From contig NZ_JAIVCC010000005.1 of assembly GCF_020866905.1 (NCBI RefSeq), positions 546,088 through 610,087 of the forward strand: a DNA stretch of 64,000 nt. The letters run 5' to 3'. The DNA comes from Salinimicrobium sediminilitoris (lineage in GTDB: Bacteria > Bacteroidota > Bacteroidia > Flavobacteriales > Flavobacteriaceae). The first letter of the stretch is position 1, and the number at the start of each line of letters is the position of its first letter. Of this stretch, positions 1 to 8,309 are shown piece after piece. The notes beneath the pieces were generated by a model. The model did no database searches, was not told where the DNA came from, and saw nothing but the letters and a program-made list of their open reading frames with translations. Both the position numbers and the translations under genes were made by a program.

Positions 1-225
1 CTTGTTCTCAGGATCTGCCGGGAATAATTTTCCGTTTACAATAAGATTATTTTGAGTATTTATTTCAAATCCCAGGAGCATCCGTTTCCGGATCTTAAAT
101 TTTACCGGTTCCTTTTTATCAGAATTTACTTTAAAGACAAATCCTTTAGTTCCGCCAAGGGAGGATTCTAACCTTCTGCTGACCTCTTTAGGATCATTTT
201 TTACTTGAAAATTCCATGCTTTCAT
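1..225 (-). CDS. Hypothetical protein, N-terminal fragment cut by the window edge
   Basis: The reverse strand reads open from an ATG at 225 to base 1 without a stop, giving 75 residues beginning MKAWNFQVKNDPKEVSRRLE. The stretch is rich in Lys and Arg with alternating hydrophobic residues (FVFKVNSDKKEPVKFKIRK), which suggests a small soluble alpha/beta protein. There is no signal peptide or membrane segment in the visible part. I do not recognise the family. The C-terminus lies outside the window. It is transcribed in the same direction as the regulator at 305-886 and starts about 80 bases downstream of that gene's stop. Confidence 0.6.
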   Translation of the reverse strand, partial: MKAWNFQVKNDPKEVSRRLESSLGGTKGFVFKVNSDKKEPVKFKIRKRMLLGFEINTQNNLIVNGKLFPADPENK

Positions 226-304
226 ATTATTATTTTAGGATTTTTTGTCCACCGGCAGAGAGGTTTAGTAATAGTTTTAACCAGTCTGTCGAGATTCCTT
301 TCAA

Positions 305-886
305 CTATTTAAAGATCCGGAATGCCGGTACGAATCTGAATTTTTGTTCCTTGTAGATCCTTATGCTATTGATAAGAATTACTACAAAATTGTAGAAATA
401 TAGAATTATTAGCGGAATATAGAACAGTAGAATGCTTTTTGGACTTAGAGTGGTAAACCCGCTAAAAAAGCCGAAGAACATCAGGATAAAACAAGAGAAA
501 AAAATAATGCACCAGGTGATCTCAAAGTTCATAATGGATTTACCGAGTTCATTCACCTTCTTTAATTTGTCTTTTTTAAGGATCCAGAAGATGAGGGGAA
601 CAATTACCCCCAGGATCGGAAAGAATAGAAATCCCATGGCAGACAAACACATTAGAGTGAGATATCCTTTATCTTCAGTTACCTGCCAGTCGATTATTTC
701 ATCGGGGGTGGTTGCCAGGGCCCGAGCTAATCTTTTTAAAGAATCTCCCCGGGGAACAGTCTCATTATTTTCAACCCGTTGAATTGTCCTTAAACTGAGG
801 CCGGAATTTTCTGCAAGCAGTTCCTGCGTCAGGCCGTTTTGCTTTCTAAGTTCTTTTACTCTTTTAGATAATTTGAGATCTTTCAT
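305..886 (-). CDS. XRE-family HTH regulator with membrane-spanning C-terminus
   Basis: Starting at the ATG at 886, the protein has 193 residues. Residues about 5-60 form a classical HTH_3 domain (RVKELRKQNGLTQELLAENS, then SLRTIQRVENNE), followed by a hydrophobic half with four probable membrane helices of DUF4870 type. This is a common Flavobacteriaceae layout for a DNA-binding protein anchored in the inner membrane; the signal it senses is unknown. A longer frame reaches back to 931, but a TACTTTTG promoter element lies at 907-914 inside that extension, so 886 is the better start. Function beyond DNA binding is inferred from the domains only. Confidence 0.85.
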   Translation of the reverse strand: MKDLKLSKRVKELRKQNGLTQELLAENSGLSLRTIQRVENNETVPRGDSLKRLARALATTPDEIIDWQVTEDKGYLTLMCLSAMGFLFFPILGVIVPLIFWILKKDKLKKVNELGKSIMNFEITWCIIFFSCFILMFFGFFSGFTTLSPKSILLFYIPLIILYFYNFVVILINSIRIYKEQKFRFVPAFRIFK

Positions 887-906
887 TTCTATGATTTTGT
901 GTAGAG

Positions 907-914
907 CAAAAGTA
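907..914 (-). promoter_or_regulatory. Bacteroidota -7 promoter element for the XRE gene
   Basis: On the reverse strand the bases read TACTTTTG, matching TAnnTTTG. Transcription would begin about seven bases further on, leaving a leader of roughly 15-20 bases before the ATG at 886. No TTG stands at the ideal -33 spacing, so the call rests on the -7 element alone. Confidence 0.4.
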
Positions 915-994
915 TTCTGTGAACCAATCAAAGTGTTGCGTCTTTGCTACGACATTTTACCGTCATTAGTGTCAGATTAGTTAAAATAAAGGCT

Positions 995-1453
995 CTAGGG
1001 CTCTATCTGTACAATAACTTCTTTTGAGAGATTGCCGGTATGGGTACCAATAATGGTTTCATATTTTAGGATCTGTCCTGCCGAAAAAAGGTTTGAAGGG
1101 ATCATGATGTCGATATCCTTCACATGCCTGGTAGCGCCATTGTCATGCTCATGAAATCCTCCCATGGGAACTTCCCTGGTGATCTCTATTCTTTCTCCCT
1201 CATGGATGGTCCTAAAGAACCTGGGCGAACTACCATCATTGGATTGAGTTCTGATCTGAAGGATCAGGGGTTTTTCGGGAGTAGTGAAGGACGCGTATAC
1301 AGTGTCTTCCGTTACTTTCTGCTTATTATTGTGGCCATAGTCATCAAAAGTGGCATACTCTATCCAACTTTCACTATAATCAAGTTCATTACTACAGGAT
1401 GCGGATAAAAGCGGCAATGAAAGAATGAGAATAATAAATGTGGATCTATTCAT
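995..1453 (-). CDS. Predicted lipoprotein of unknown function
   Basis: A 152-residue protein with an N-terminal hydrophobic segment ending in the lipobox LSASC (Cys about residue 20), so it should be lipidated and anchored in the cell envelope. The mature part has short beta-strand-like segments and the ending EVIVQIEP, suggestive of a small beta-sandwich. I do not recognise the family. It lies 28 bases downstream of the barrel-like protein encoded upstream and may be cotranscribed with it. Confidence 0.75.
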   Translation of the reverse strand: MNRSTFIILILSLPLLSASCSNELDYSESWIEYATFDDYGHNNKQKVTEDTVYASFTTPEKPLILQIRTQSNDGSSPRFFRTIHEGERIEITREVPMGGFHEHDNGATRHVKDIDIMIPSNLFSAGQILKYETIIGTHTGNLSKEVIVQIEP

Positions 1454-1481
1454 GGTTGTTCTTTTTACTTTTTAATATCAA

Positions 1482-2045
1482 TTAAAACCTGTAGCCAATC
1501 CTCAAATGCAGATTAATAGCTAAGTCACTTTGATTTTCAAGGTAGCCCGCTTGCTTCGCAAAGGTATACTTGTAGCCCAGACCAATTCCGGTTTCGTAGT
1601 TGAAGTGGCTGCAAATGTGCCTCCTTATTCCCCATGTGGGAATTATTGAAATATCACTTATCACCCGGATATTTTCATAGTTAGAGATCACAAACCAATC
1701 GGGATGAAAGTTTGTCTGTAGGGATACAAAATTGCCTGAGTTCCCTTCTGTTCTTCTGGATTTTCTTTGTCTTTTATCGAGGTTGTAATACCATCTGGGC
1801 TCAAGACTTATCACCGGCGCCAGTAAAAATCCAACCTTGTCGTAATAGCTGCCGGCAAACAATCCGGTGTCAAAGCCGAGTTCACTTCTCAGCGCGATCT
1901 CCTCTGAAAGGGCAGCCTCATTATGAAACCAGAGGCCCAAAATTCCACTCTGGATACCGTAGGTGGAGTGCTCTACACTGGCATTTTGAGAATTAGCAAA
2001 AAAAGAAATAGCACAGAAGGTGAGGGACAGGAAAAATTTTTTCAT
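1482..2045 (-). CDS. Outer-membrane beta-barrel-like protein
   Basis: From the ATG at 2045 the protein has 187 residues; one codon upstream is a TTG, which I consider a less likely start. A signal peptide (MKKFFLSLTFCAISFFANSQ) precedes alternating hydrophobic/polar strands rich in aromatic and Gly residues, and the last residue is Phe (LHLRIGYRF), the usual terminal residue of an outer-membrane barrel. It resembles small porin-like proteins of Bacteroidota. Substrate and partners cannot be read from the sequence. Confidence 0.75.
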   Translation of the reverse strand: MKKFFLSLTFCAISFFANSQNASVEHSTYGIQSGILGLWFHNEAALSEEIALRSELGFDTGLFAGSYYDKVGFLLAPVISLEPRWYYNLDKRQRKSRRTEGNSGNFVSLQTNFHPDWFVISNYENIRVISDISIIPTWGIRRHICSHFNYETGIGLGYKYTFAKQAGYLENQSDLAINLHLRIGYRF

Positions 2046-2189
2046 CAATAAAATTGGTTGGTGCCCGGTATCTTATCTCCGCATCCATTTAAGACAGAGA
2101 AAAAAGGACAGATTTTAAAATGCAGGTCTTCAGGAGGTAGGGAAGGATAGAAGACCTGGTGACGAATATAGTTAAAAATTTTAACAGGC

Positions 2190-2232
2190 TTTTTAAAAAA
2201 CCATAGAAGCCGTTTTTAAAAGAAAAGGCTTC
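2190..2232 (-). terminator. Likely intrinsic terminator of the lipocalin-like gene
   Basis: On the reverse strand GAAGCC (2232-2227) pairs with GGCTTC (2211-2206) across an A/T-rich loop and is followed by TATGGTTTTTTAAAA. It sits about 140 bases downstream of the stop of the gene at 2375-2848, after the amidase-like fossil. Confidence 0.45.
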
Positions 2233-2372
2233 AAAAATGACATTTTTGAAAGGTATTATTAAAGTAGCGCCTCGTAAAAACCGTAACTTTCTCCAGTCCT
2301 GCCTTACTGTTGAAGAAATTCCTGTCTCTTTGATTACTAAGGAAACCCGCCTCTACCGGTACCTTTATGTAG
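2231..2372 (-). pseudogene. Fossil of an N-acetylmuramoyl-L-alanine amidase C-terminus
   Basis: The reverse strand keeps an open frame from just after the stop of the lipocalin-like gene to a TGA at 2233-2231. It includes VEAGFLSNQRDRNFF and SKAGLEKV, which matches the Amidase_3 C-terminal signature (VExGFLSN, then S..GQEK). There is no start codon and nothing of the upstream catalytic domain. About 125 bases align at roughly three in four positions with the fossil at 8310-8544, so both derive from one ancestor or repeat. It ends in the CAAAAATG palindrome at 2232-2248. Confidence 0.5.
2232..2248 (+). repeat. CAAAAATG palindromic element, copy 1
   Basis: CAAAAATG-A-CATTTTTG, two 8-bp arms around one base, followed by the tail AAAGGTATT. 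It is a member of the dispersed family described in the findings, located between two reverse-strand genes. Confidence 0.7.
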
Positions 2373-2374
2373 AA

Positions 2375-2848
2375 TTATTTTTCGAAATAGGTCTCCACAT
2401 AGTAAGAATAACTTTTCCCGTCTCGCTGCTTATAAAGAGTCATAGACTTGTAAGAGAAATGGGTGGCATTTAGTTCAAGAACTTCACCTTCGGGAAAGAA
2501 GTAAATGGGACCGCTACTTACAACGCCCGGCTCGATTCTAACATCAGTTTTAAAATTGTTTTCCTCCAGGAGCCAGGAACCGTAAAACTTATCTTCGTAT
2601 TCCGGAGTTTCATAATAGGCAGAACCATCGACTTCCAAAGTAAGTACATTGTACGGCGGAGTATCATAGAAATCTTCCTCCACATCCTGCAGCTCCCCTT
2701 CATAAAAAGTATAAACCTTTGTGGCTGTTAGCGTCCAGGAGCCGGTTAACAGGTCCTTACTATTCCTCTTTTGATCATCGTCTTTTGAGCAGGAGGAGAG
2801 GACTAACAGGAAACTAAAAAATAGACTGATACTGATTTTCTTGATCAA
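2375..2848 (-). CDS. Lipocalin-like lipoprotein
   Basis: A 157-residue protein with a lipobox (LVLSSCS, Cys about residue 20) and the opening LLTGSWTLTATKVY, typical of the lipocalin-like small lipoproteins abundant in Flavobacteriia. Pairs of beta strands follow (VLTLEVDGSAYYE, GSWLLEENNF). The reading frame has no ATG near its start; TTG at 2848 is the only reasonable initiator, giving MIKKISISLFFSF. Ligand unknown. Envelope location is inferred from the lipobox. Confidence 0.7.
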   Translation of the reverse strand: MIKKISISLFFSFLLVLSSCSKDDDQKRNSKDLLTGSWTLTATKVYTFYEGELQDVEEDFYDTPPYNVLTLEVDGSAYYETPEYEDKFYGSWLLEENNFKTDVRIEPGVVSSGPIYFFPEGEVLELNATHFSYKSMTLYKQRDGKSYSYYVETYFEK

Positions 2849-3000
2849 AATGACTGACTTTGGTGGGTGGTTGTAAACTTGCCGGAAAAATATTCAATAA
2901 ATATATTAATTAAGTCATTATTCGCACTACCTGATTTTCAGGTTTCACCTCCGGACTAGAAATATGGGTTTCCTCAAAAGCAGCGAAAACCCAGGCTTAT

Positions 3001-3777
3001 TTACACAATCCCCGCTGCCAGCAGCACAGAGAACAGGAGCAGCATAATGCCTACGGCTCGGTGAAGGGTCCCGATTGTAATTTTCTTCAGGATCTTATTA
3101 CCAACCGCAGCCCCAACAAAAGCCGACAAAGTAGCTGCAATGAGCAGGGAATAATCGATCTCCGATCTTATTTTCAGAATATCTGCAGCATAGACCGTGA
3201 GCCTGGAGATGTCGATAAAGACCGAAATCATAATTCCGGTGCCGATGAAAACTTCCTTGGTTAATCCTGCCCTAATTAAGAACGCGGTCCGCAAAGCGCC
3301 CTGGTGGCCTGAAAGTCCGCCGAAGAAGCCGCTCAGTACGCCACCCAGGGGAAGGTATTTGGGATCGAAATTCAGCTTCATCAGTTTTGGAACTATATCA
3401 AACAGTGCAAAAATGAACAACAGCAGGGCGATGATGAGTTTTAGCGGAGTGATGTAAAAGGTCTTTTCTGCCAGGGTATAGCTTGTTAATGCTTCGGTTT
3501 CAGAAAGTATGGTAAGCAGGTAAGCCCCTGCAAAGGCAGCGAGGATGGCCGGAACACCAAACTTTAGAACCACTTTTTTATCGGCTTTCCTGCCAATGAG
3601 ACTGAGCTTGAAAAGATTGTTCAGGAAATGAACGATGGCCACCAGGGCTATAGAGATATCAAGCGGAAAGAACAATGCAAAAACCGGTAAAAGGATGGTG
3701 CCGAGCCCAAAGCCCGAAAAGAAGGTGAGTCCCGATGCCAGCAGGGCGAACAGGCAAATGACAATGTATTCCAGCAT
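3001..3777 (-). CDS. TauE/SafE-family sulfite/anion exporter
   Basis: A 258-residue integral membrane protein with seven to eight hydrophobic helices. It carries the family's two half-repeats: LTFFSGFGLGTILLPVFALF near the N-terminus and GVLSGFFGGLSGHQGALRTA in the middle. This family (PF01925) exports sulfite or organosulfonates or related anions across the inner membrane; the substrate here is not deducible. A sulfurtransferase lies about 1.1 kb away (4904-5725) but in a different transcription unit. The start ATG at 3777 is unambiguous. Confidence 0.88.
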   Translation of the reverse strand: MLEYIVICLFALLASGLTFFSGFGLGTILLPVFALFFPLDISIALVAIVHFLNNLFKLSLIGRKADKKVVLKFGVPAILAAFAGAYLLTILSETEALTSYTLAEKTFYITPLKLIIALLLFIFALFDIVPKLMKLNFDPKYLPLGGVLSGFFGGLSGHQGALRTAFLIRAGLTKEVFIGTGIMISVFIDISRLTVYAADILKIRSEIDYSLLIAATLSAFVGAAVGNKILKKITIGTLHRAVGIMLLLFSVLLAAGIV

Positions 3778-3995
3778 AAAATTTAGCTTGTTCTAATACT
3801 ACCGCAATTTAAGGAGCAGATCTTCTGCTAATGTAACTGTAATATTATTTTTTGGATGAATTAAAAAAAATGCTTCAGCAGAAGAGGTTTGATACAGGTC
3901 ACTTTATTTCCTGCCAATCCTTAACCGGGAAATTCCGTCTTTTTTGAGTAACAATTGTTGCAAATGTCTCAGCGGCAAGATGCTAACTTTATATT

Positions 3996-4907
3996 GTGAA
4001 AATCTCAGATGAATTAAAAGGTGTTTTACTGGCGTTTGTTTCTGTAATCGCTGTTTCAAACGTTTATATCTTTAGCAAGGCGGCCCTTATGGAGGTAAGT
4101 ATGCCGCAGTTTGGGGTGTATTGGTTCAGCATTGGGCTGTCGTGGATATTTTTATATGGCTGTACCCAAAGAACCTACAGGTCAATAAAAGAATTTGCCA
4201 AAAGGAATTTAGGTATCCTGGCGGTGCTTGGGCTGATAGAAGTCGCGGGGACGTATTTCTTCTTTAAAGCCATTGATACCATTTCTAACCCGGCAGTCAC
4301 CTCTTTTATCGGAAATATATCGCCGGTTTTCGTCATCACCCTCAGTTTTTTCCTGCTCAGGGAGCGGTTCAACCGGCAGGAATTCGTGGGGATGCTGTTT
4401 GCCATAGCCGGTGCCTTCATTATAAGCTATAAAGGAGATACGGCTTTTAGAGATATGTTTATCGATGGGACGCAATACGTGCTGTATTACGGTGCCTTTG
4501 CGGCTATAAGCGCAATCATTATAAAAAAGAACATCAGGAACATCAACCCGGTCATCCTAACGACCAACCGTAGTTTTTTTCTACTGGTATTTTCAGTTAT
4601 GGCCCTGGTCTCTTCGGAAGAATCTTTAACCATACCCTTTAAGCCGCTGCTGAATATCTTCATCGGGGCTTCTTTGGGACCATTTCTAACGGTGATCGCC
4701 GGCTATCTCGCCCTGCAATACATTCCATTATCAAAAAAGGCAATTATTAGCAGTACGAAAGGATTGTTTGTCCTCTTTGGAGCCTATCTCTATTTTGGCC
4801 AGTTTCCCGATATGATCACTATAATTGGAGGTCTTATCACTATCCTGGGTTTACTGCTCATTGCCTTCGGAAAAAGAAAAATCCCAAAACCTAAAGAAGT
4901 TTCTTAG
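3996..4907 (+). CDS. EamA/DMT-family exporter
   Basis: A 303-residue protein with ten predicted membrane helices in two EamA repeats; the first repeat ends in ISNPAVTSFIGNISPVF and the second in GGLITILGLLLIAFGKRK. The drug/metabolite transporter superfamily exports amino acids, purines or other metabolites; the substrate is unknown. The start is GTG at 3996 (MKISDELKGVLLAF). A TAACTTTA sequence at 3983-3990 resembles a -7 element, which would make the transcript nearly leaderless. The 3' end overlaps the convergent sulfurtransferase gene by four bases. Confidence 0.85.
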   Translation: MKISDELKGVLLAFVSVIAVSNVYIFSKAALMEVSMPQFGVYWFSIGLSWIFLYGCTQRTYRSIKEFAKRNLGILAVLGLIEVAGTYFFFKAIDTISNPAVTSFIGNISPVFVITLSFFLLRERFNRQEFVGMLFAIAGAFIISYKGDTAFRDMFIDGTQYVLYYGAFAAISAIIIKKNIRNINPVILTTNRSFFLLVFSVMALVSSEESLTIPFKPLLNIFIGASLGPFLTVIAGYLALQYIPLSKKAIISSTKGLFVLFGAYLYFGQFPDMITIIGGLITILGLLLIAFGKRKIPKPKEVS

Positions 4908-5725
4908 CTGTTCTCCTCCCGGCTACCCCATTCGGCCCAAGAGCCGTCATAAACCGATTTCTTTTGGTCAATTACAAGTTCCCCCGCCAAAAACAGGATA
5001 CAGGCCGTGACTCCCGAGCCACAACTAAAGACCAGTTCCTTTGACGGGTCATTTACCTCCTTAAAAATGGATCTCAGCTCCTCTTTTTCTTTGAACTTTC
5101 CGTCCTTAAGCACTTCTTCGAAAGGAATATTGACAGAACCCGGTATATTCCCGCTTCTTACTCCTTCCCGGGGTTCGGGGACAGTGCCGTTAAATCTTTC
5201 ACGGCTTCTGGCGTCAATGATCAGTGCCTCTTTTTTGGTGAGGTTCTGTTTTACAAAATCAATATCGGAAACCAGCTCCGGCTGAAAGTGCGCAGTAAAA
5301 TTGCCTCTCTTTTTTGCAGTATCATGTTCTGTTTGGGTTGGGAATCCTGCCTTTACCCATGCTGAAAGTCCGCCATCAAGAACAGCGATCTTCTCATGTC
5401 CCATTACCCTGAACATCCACCATACCCGCGGACTCGTGTAAATACCGAGGTTGTCATATACCACGATCTCACTGGAATTGTCAAGGCCAAGTTTTCTACA
5501 GTTTTCCTGAAACTGTTCGGGTGACGGAAGCGTGTGGGGGAGACCGGAAGTGAGATCGCTAAAATCCTCTTCTATATCAAAATACCTCGCGTTTTGAATG
5601 ACCGTGTTTTGGAATTCAGGTTTGAGGCCCGACATGTTGGACTGCGGGCTGCAATCCAGGATGATGAGATTGGGATTGTCTAATTTTCGGTGCAATTGTG
5701 CAGCGCTTAAAACAGGACTTTTCAT
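4904..5725 (-). CDS. Sulfurtransferase (tandem rhodanese domains)
   Basis: A 273-residue cytoplasmic enzyme with two rhodanese domains: an inactive N-terminal one (about 1-130, with VLDGGLSAWVKAGFP) and a catalytic one (about 150-273) carrying active-site Cys235 in CGSGVTA. The loop CG-S/T-GVTA is characteristic of 3-mercaptopyruvate sulfurtransferases rather than thiosulfate sulfurtransferases, so mercaptopyruvate is the likelier donor. The usual family length is 270-290 residues. No signal peptide. It is a single gene, convergent with the EamA exporter. Confidence 0.88.
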   Translation of the reverse strand: MKSPVLSAAQLHRKLDNPNLIILDCSPQSNMSGLKPEFQNTVIQNARYFDIEEDFSDLTSGLPHTLPSPEQFQENCRKLGLDNSSEIVVYDNLGIYTSPRVWWMFRVMGHEKIAVLDGGLSAWVKAGFPTQTEHDTAKKRGNFTAHFQPELVSDIDFVKQNLTKKEALIIDARSRERFNGTVPEPREGVRSGNIPGSVNIPFEEVLKDGKFKEKEELRSIFKEVNDPSKELVFSCGSGVTACILFLAGELVIDQKKSVYDGSWAEWGSREENS

Positions 5726-5884
5726 ACAAAATTTTTTAAGATTTAGGATAAGTTGCGGGAGTAGTGACGCAGACTTGTAGCCTCAGGAATTTTCTTATCC
5801 TGTTTCTAAAATTACAATTTTTTGACAATACCCATTGTTCGGGTGGGCCATCATTTCTACACTTTTTCAGGTTCGTTTTTGTCC

Positions 5885-6751
5885 TTATTTTAGCTGCGGA
5901 AATATTTTTCTGAACTTTTTAGGCAGTCCGTCCTGTATGTGAAGTTTTTTCCCGGAAAATGGATGCGTGAATTTAAGGCTGCCGGCGTGCAGGTACAGGC
6001 CTTTGCCTTTTAAGATGAGGTCCTCCAACCCATATTCCTTATCTCCTAAAATAGGATTTCCCAGACCTGCCAGATGTTTGCGCAACTGGTGCCGCCTTCC
6101 GGTTTGTGGGCGTAACTCCACCAGGTTGAGACTGCCGAATCTTTCTGAAGCAACCGATTCCAGTACTTTATATTCTGTATGCGATGTTTTGCCATCCACA
6201 TCTGCGGTGATGCTGCCCTGAGATTCGATTTCACCAATGCACACGGCATAATAGATCTTTTCCACCTCTTTGTCTTCAAAAAGCTTGTTCAGGGCCCGAA
6301 TCGCGGCACGGGTTTTCCCCGCCAGTAAGATGCCGGTAGTGGCGAGGTCCAGCCTGTGAACAGGTTGGGGAGTGGTAGCATCGGGCAATTCGCTGCGCTT
6401 CAGGTTTTGGGGCAGGGCATTGGCAAGGGTCTTAAAACTGTTACCGCTTACCACAATACCTGCAGGTTTATGCACCAGCGCCAGGTGTTCGTCTTCAAAT
6501 AAAATCCGCAGCGGAAAAATGAGCTTTTTCCCGGTTGCTGTTTCCCCGGGAAGACTTAGTGTAATGGTCTCCCCGCCGGTGATAAAAGTAGCTGTACTTG
6601 CAATTTCCCCATTGACCGTGATATATTCCTTTTTTAAAGCCTTTTTTAATCCTGACTTAGTGGGAATGGTACTAAAGATCCCAACCCCGTATTCCTGCAG
6701 CCGCATGGGCGTGATTTCTGAAGGGACATGATGGGTCTGAATAGTTTGCAC
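5885..6751 (-). CDS. RluA-family RNA pseudouridine synthase
   Basis: A 288-residue enzyme that isomerises uridine to pseudouridine in rRNA or tRNA. An S4-like RNA-binding segment occupies about residues 15-70 (SGLKKALKKEYITVNGE). The catalytic domain holds the family motif HRLDLATTGILL with catalytic Asp135, and later LVELRPQTGRRHQLRKHLA. The frame starts with GTG at 6751; the next in-frame ATG would cut off only 15 residues, so the exact start is open. The RNA target cannot be assigned. Single-gene unit. Confidence 0.88.
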   Translation of the reverse strand: MQTIQTHHVPSEITPMRLQEYGVGIFSTIPTKSGLKKALKKEYITVNGEIASTATFITGGETITLSLPGETATGKKLIFPLRILFEDEHLALVHKPAGIVVSGNSFKTLANALPQNLKRSELPDATTPQPVHRLDLATTGILLAGKTRAAIRALNKLFEDKEVEKIYYAVCIGEIESQGSITADVDGKTSHTEYKVLESVASERFGSLNLVELRPQTGRRHQLRKHLAGLGNPILGDKEYGLEDLILKGKGLYLHAGSLKFTHPFSGKKLHIQDGLPKKFRKIFPQLK

Positions 6752-6857
6752 GGTTAGAGGGTCAAAACGCTGAATAAAATTAAGACATTGGCCAGAGCTT
6801 TCCTATTTTTCCGGCATAAGGAGGAATTTCATGTCATTCAGGAGAAAAGGCTAAAGT

Positions 6858-6884
6858 GATCCTGAAATAAATTCAGAATCATGA
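6858..6884. repeat. TGAAATAAATTCA palindromic element
   Basis: GATCCTGAAATAAATTCAGAATCAT contains the imperfect palindrome CTGAA-ATAAA-TTCAG. Further copies are at 13250-13275 and, inverted, at 30273-30297. Here it lies 23 bases before the CAAAAATG element at 6907, the same arrangement as near 13300. Confidence 0.65.
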
Positions 6885-6906
6885 TATATTAGCTTTTAAG
6901 ACAGCC

Positions 6907-6923
6907 CAAAAATGCCATTTTTG
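6907..6923 (+). repeat. CAAAAATG palindromic element, copy 2
   Basis: CAAAAATG-C-CATTTTTG followed by AAAGGTAAT. An outer AGCCC (6903-6907) / GGGCT (6935-6939) pair extends the hairpin. It lies between two reverse-strand genes and forms a composite with the TGAAATAAATTCA element upstream. Confidence 0.7.
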
Positions 6924-6955
6924 AAAGGTAATCCGGGCTTCGGCATCAGGAAATT

Positions 6956-8182
6956 TTAAGCTTCTATAACCGGAGCATTACTTTCCTTTTTTACCAGGAA
7001 CATTACGTACATGAGCAGGCCACAGGCAACCAGGGAAAGCAGGATCATCACATTCCAGGTGAGGGTATAACCAAATTTGTCGATCAATTGCATGCCCGAA
7101 TTATGACCAAAAATATGCCCTATGGAGAAGGCTATGCTATACATGGCCATATAAGAACCCTGTTTTCCGCCTTCGGCTCTTTTGAGGGCAAAGCTGTTGG
7201 AAAAAGGAAATGCGATCATTTCCCCAAGGGTCAAAAAGATCATCCCCACCAGCAGGATCCCCACCCATCCCGTTAGGTTGATAAGGAGGAAACTTATGGA
7301 GACCAGGATGGTTCCCGTAATGACATGAAATAAGCTGGAGCGCACTTTCCCTTCCAGGTACTTTATGAGCGGCATTTCAAACAGAAAGATGAGGAAGCCG
7401 TTTAATCCCAGCAGCAGGCCTATGTGAGATTCACTTAAGAAATGTACCCGCGCATAATATAAAGGCATGGTCGAAAAATACTGAAGGAAAACAAACCCGA
7501 ATAAGATCATGGCGGCTATAAAGACCAGGTAAGCTTTGTCTTTCATCATGGACTTCGGGATGCTTATGATCTCCTTTGGGTTTTCCACAGCTTTCTTTGG
7601 GTGGAGCAGTTTTAGCAGAAGAAAGCCAGCCATGATACAGGTGATTCCGTCTACCCAGAAGAGTCCGCTGTACCCGGCAGTCGCAATGATCAATCCGCCC
7701 ACGGCAGGCCCTGCGGAAAATCCCAGGTTGATCGCGAGCCTTATGAGGGTTATGGACCGTGTCCTGTTTTGGGGTTTGCTGTAGGCGTTGATAGCGACAA
7801 AAACTGCGGGACGAAAAGTGTCGGCTACAAGCATCACGATAAAGATCCCGGCGCAAATCCCCCAGAAAGTAGAGGGGAACTGCAGAAAGATAAAAAGCAC
7901 CCCCGAAATGAGCAGGCTTAAAGCCATGGTTTTGTAATGGCCAATCCTGTCCACCAGTTTCCCGCCCAGCCAGGAGCCGGCAACAGAACCCAGGCCAAAG
8001 AAGGTAAGGATCCAGCCGACTTCCTCAAGGGAAAAGCCCCTGTTTTTTGTCAAATACAGCGACAGGAATGGAATCACCATGGTGCCCGCCCTGTTGATAA
8101 AGGTGATGAAGGCCAAAAGCCAAACCTCCCGCCTCAGGTCGCTAAAGGACCCAACATAAGCCCTAAATAATCGCTGCAACAT
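6956..8182 (-). CDS. MFS transporter
   Basis: A 408-residue protein with twelve predicted membrane helices in two bundles of six. The helix 2-3 loop carries GSWLGGKLVDRIGHYKTM, the major-facilitator signature (G-x-L-x-D-R-x-G). The N-terminal half resembles multidrug-type MFS permeases (MdtH/YajR-like), but the substrate is not determined by sequence. It is an inner-membrane protein, presumably driven by the proton gradient. No regulator lies beside it, and it precedes the ABC-type island in the same orientation with a 362-base gap. Confidence 0.85.
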   Translation of the reverse strand: MLQRLFRAYVGSFSDLRREVWLLAFITFINRAGTMVIPFLSLYLTKNRGFSLEEVGWILTFFGLGSVAGSWLGGKLVDRIGHYKTMALSLLISGVLFIFLQFPSTFWGICAGIFIVMLVADTFRPAVFVAINAYSKPQNRTRSITLIRLAINLGFSAGPAVGGLIIATAGYSGLFWVDGITCIMAGFLLLKLLHPKKAVENPKEIISIPKSMMKDKAYLVFIAAMILFGFVFLQYFSTMPLYYARVHFLSESHIGLLLGLNGFLIFLFEMPLIKYLEGKVRSSLFHVITGTILVSISFLLINLTGWVGILLVGMIFLTLGEMIAFPFSNSFALKRAEGGKQGSYMAMYSIAFSIGHIFGHNSGMQLIDKFGYTLTWNVMILLSLVACGLLMYVMFLVKKESNAPVIEA

Positions 8183-8252
8183 AGCTTACAAATAAAGCGT
8201 TGAAATTAAATTAAAAATGGATTGGTTGGGAGGAGGGCAGGAAGAATTTCTA

Positions 8253-8286
8253 CAAAAACAAAAGCCCCTTCGAAAGAAGAGGCTTT
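8253..8286 (-). terminator. Intrinsic terminator downstream of the ABC-type operon
   Basis: Reverse-strand hairpin AAAGCCTCTTC-TTTC-GAAGGGGCTTT followed by TGTTTTTG. It lies after the amidase fossil and roughly 260 bases beyond the ATPase stop, so it could end either the fossil's ancestral transcript or the operon. Confidence 0.6.
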
Positions 8287-8309
8287 GAAAATGTCTTTTT
8301 TGAAGAATA

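Noticed and set aside
2237-2473. 78-residue forward ORF starting in the palindrome (MTFLKGIIKV...)
   Set aside because: It overlaps the amidase fossil and the lipocalin-like gene on the other strand; the second copy of the sequence at 8292 has stops in this frame, so it is not conserved as protein.
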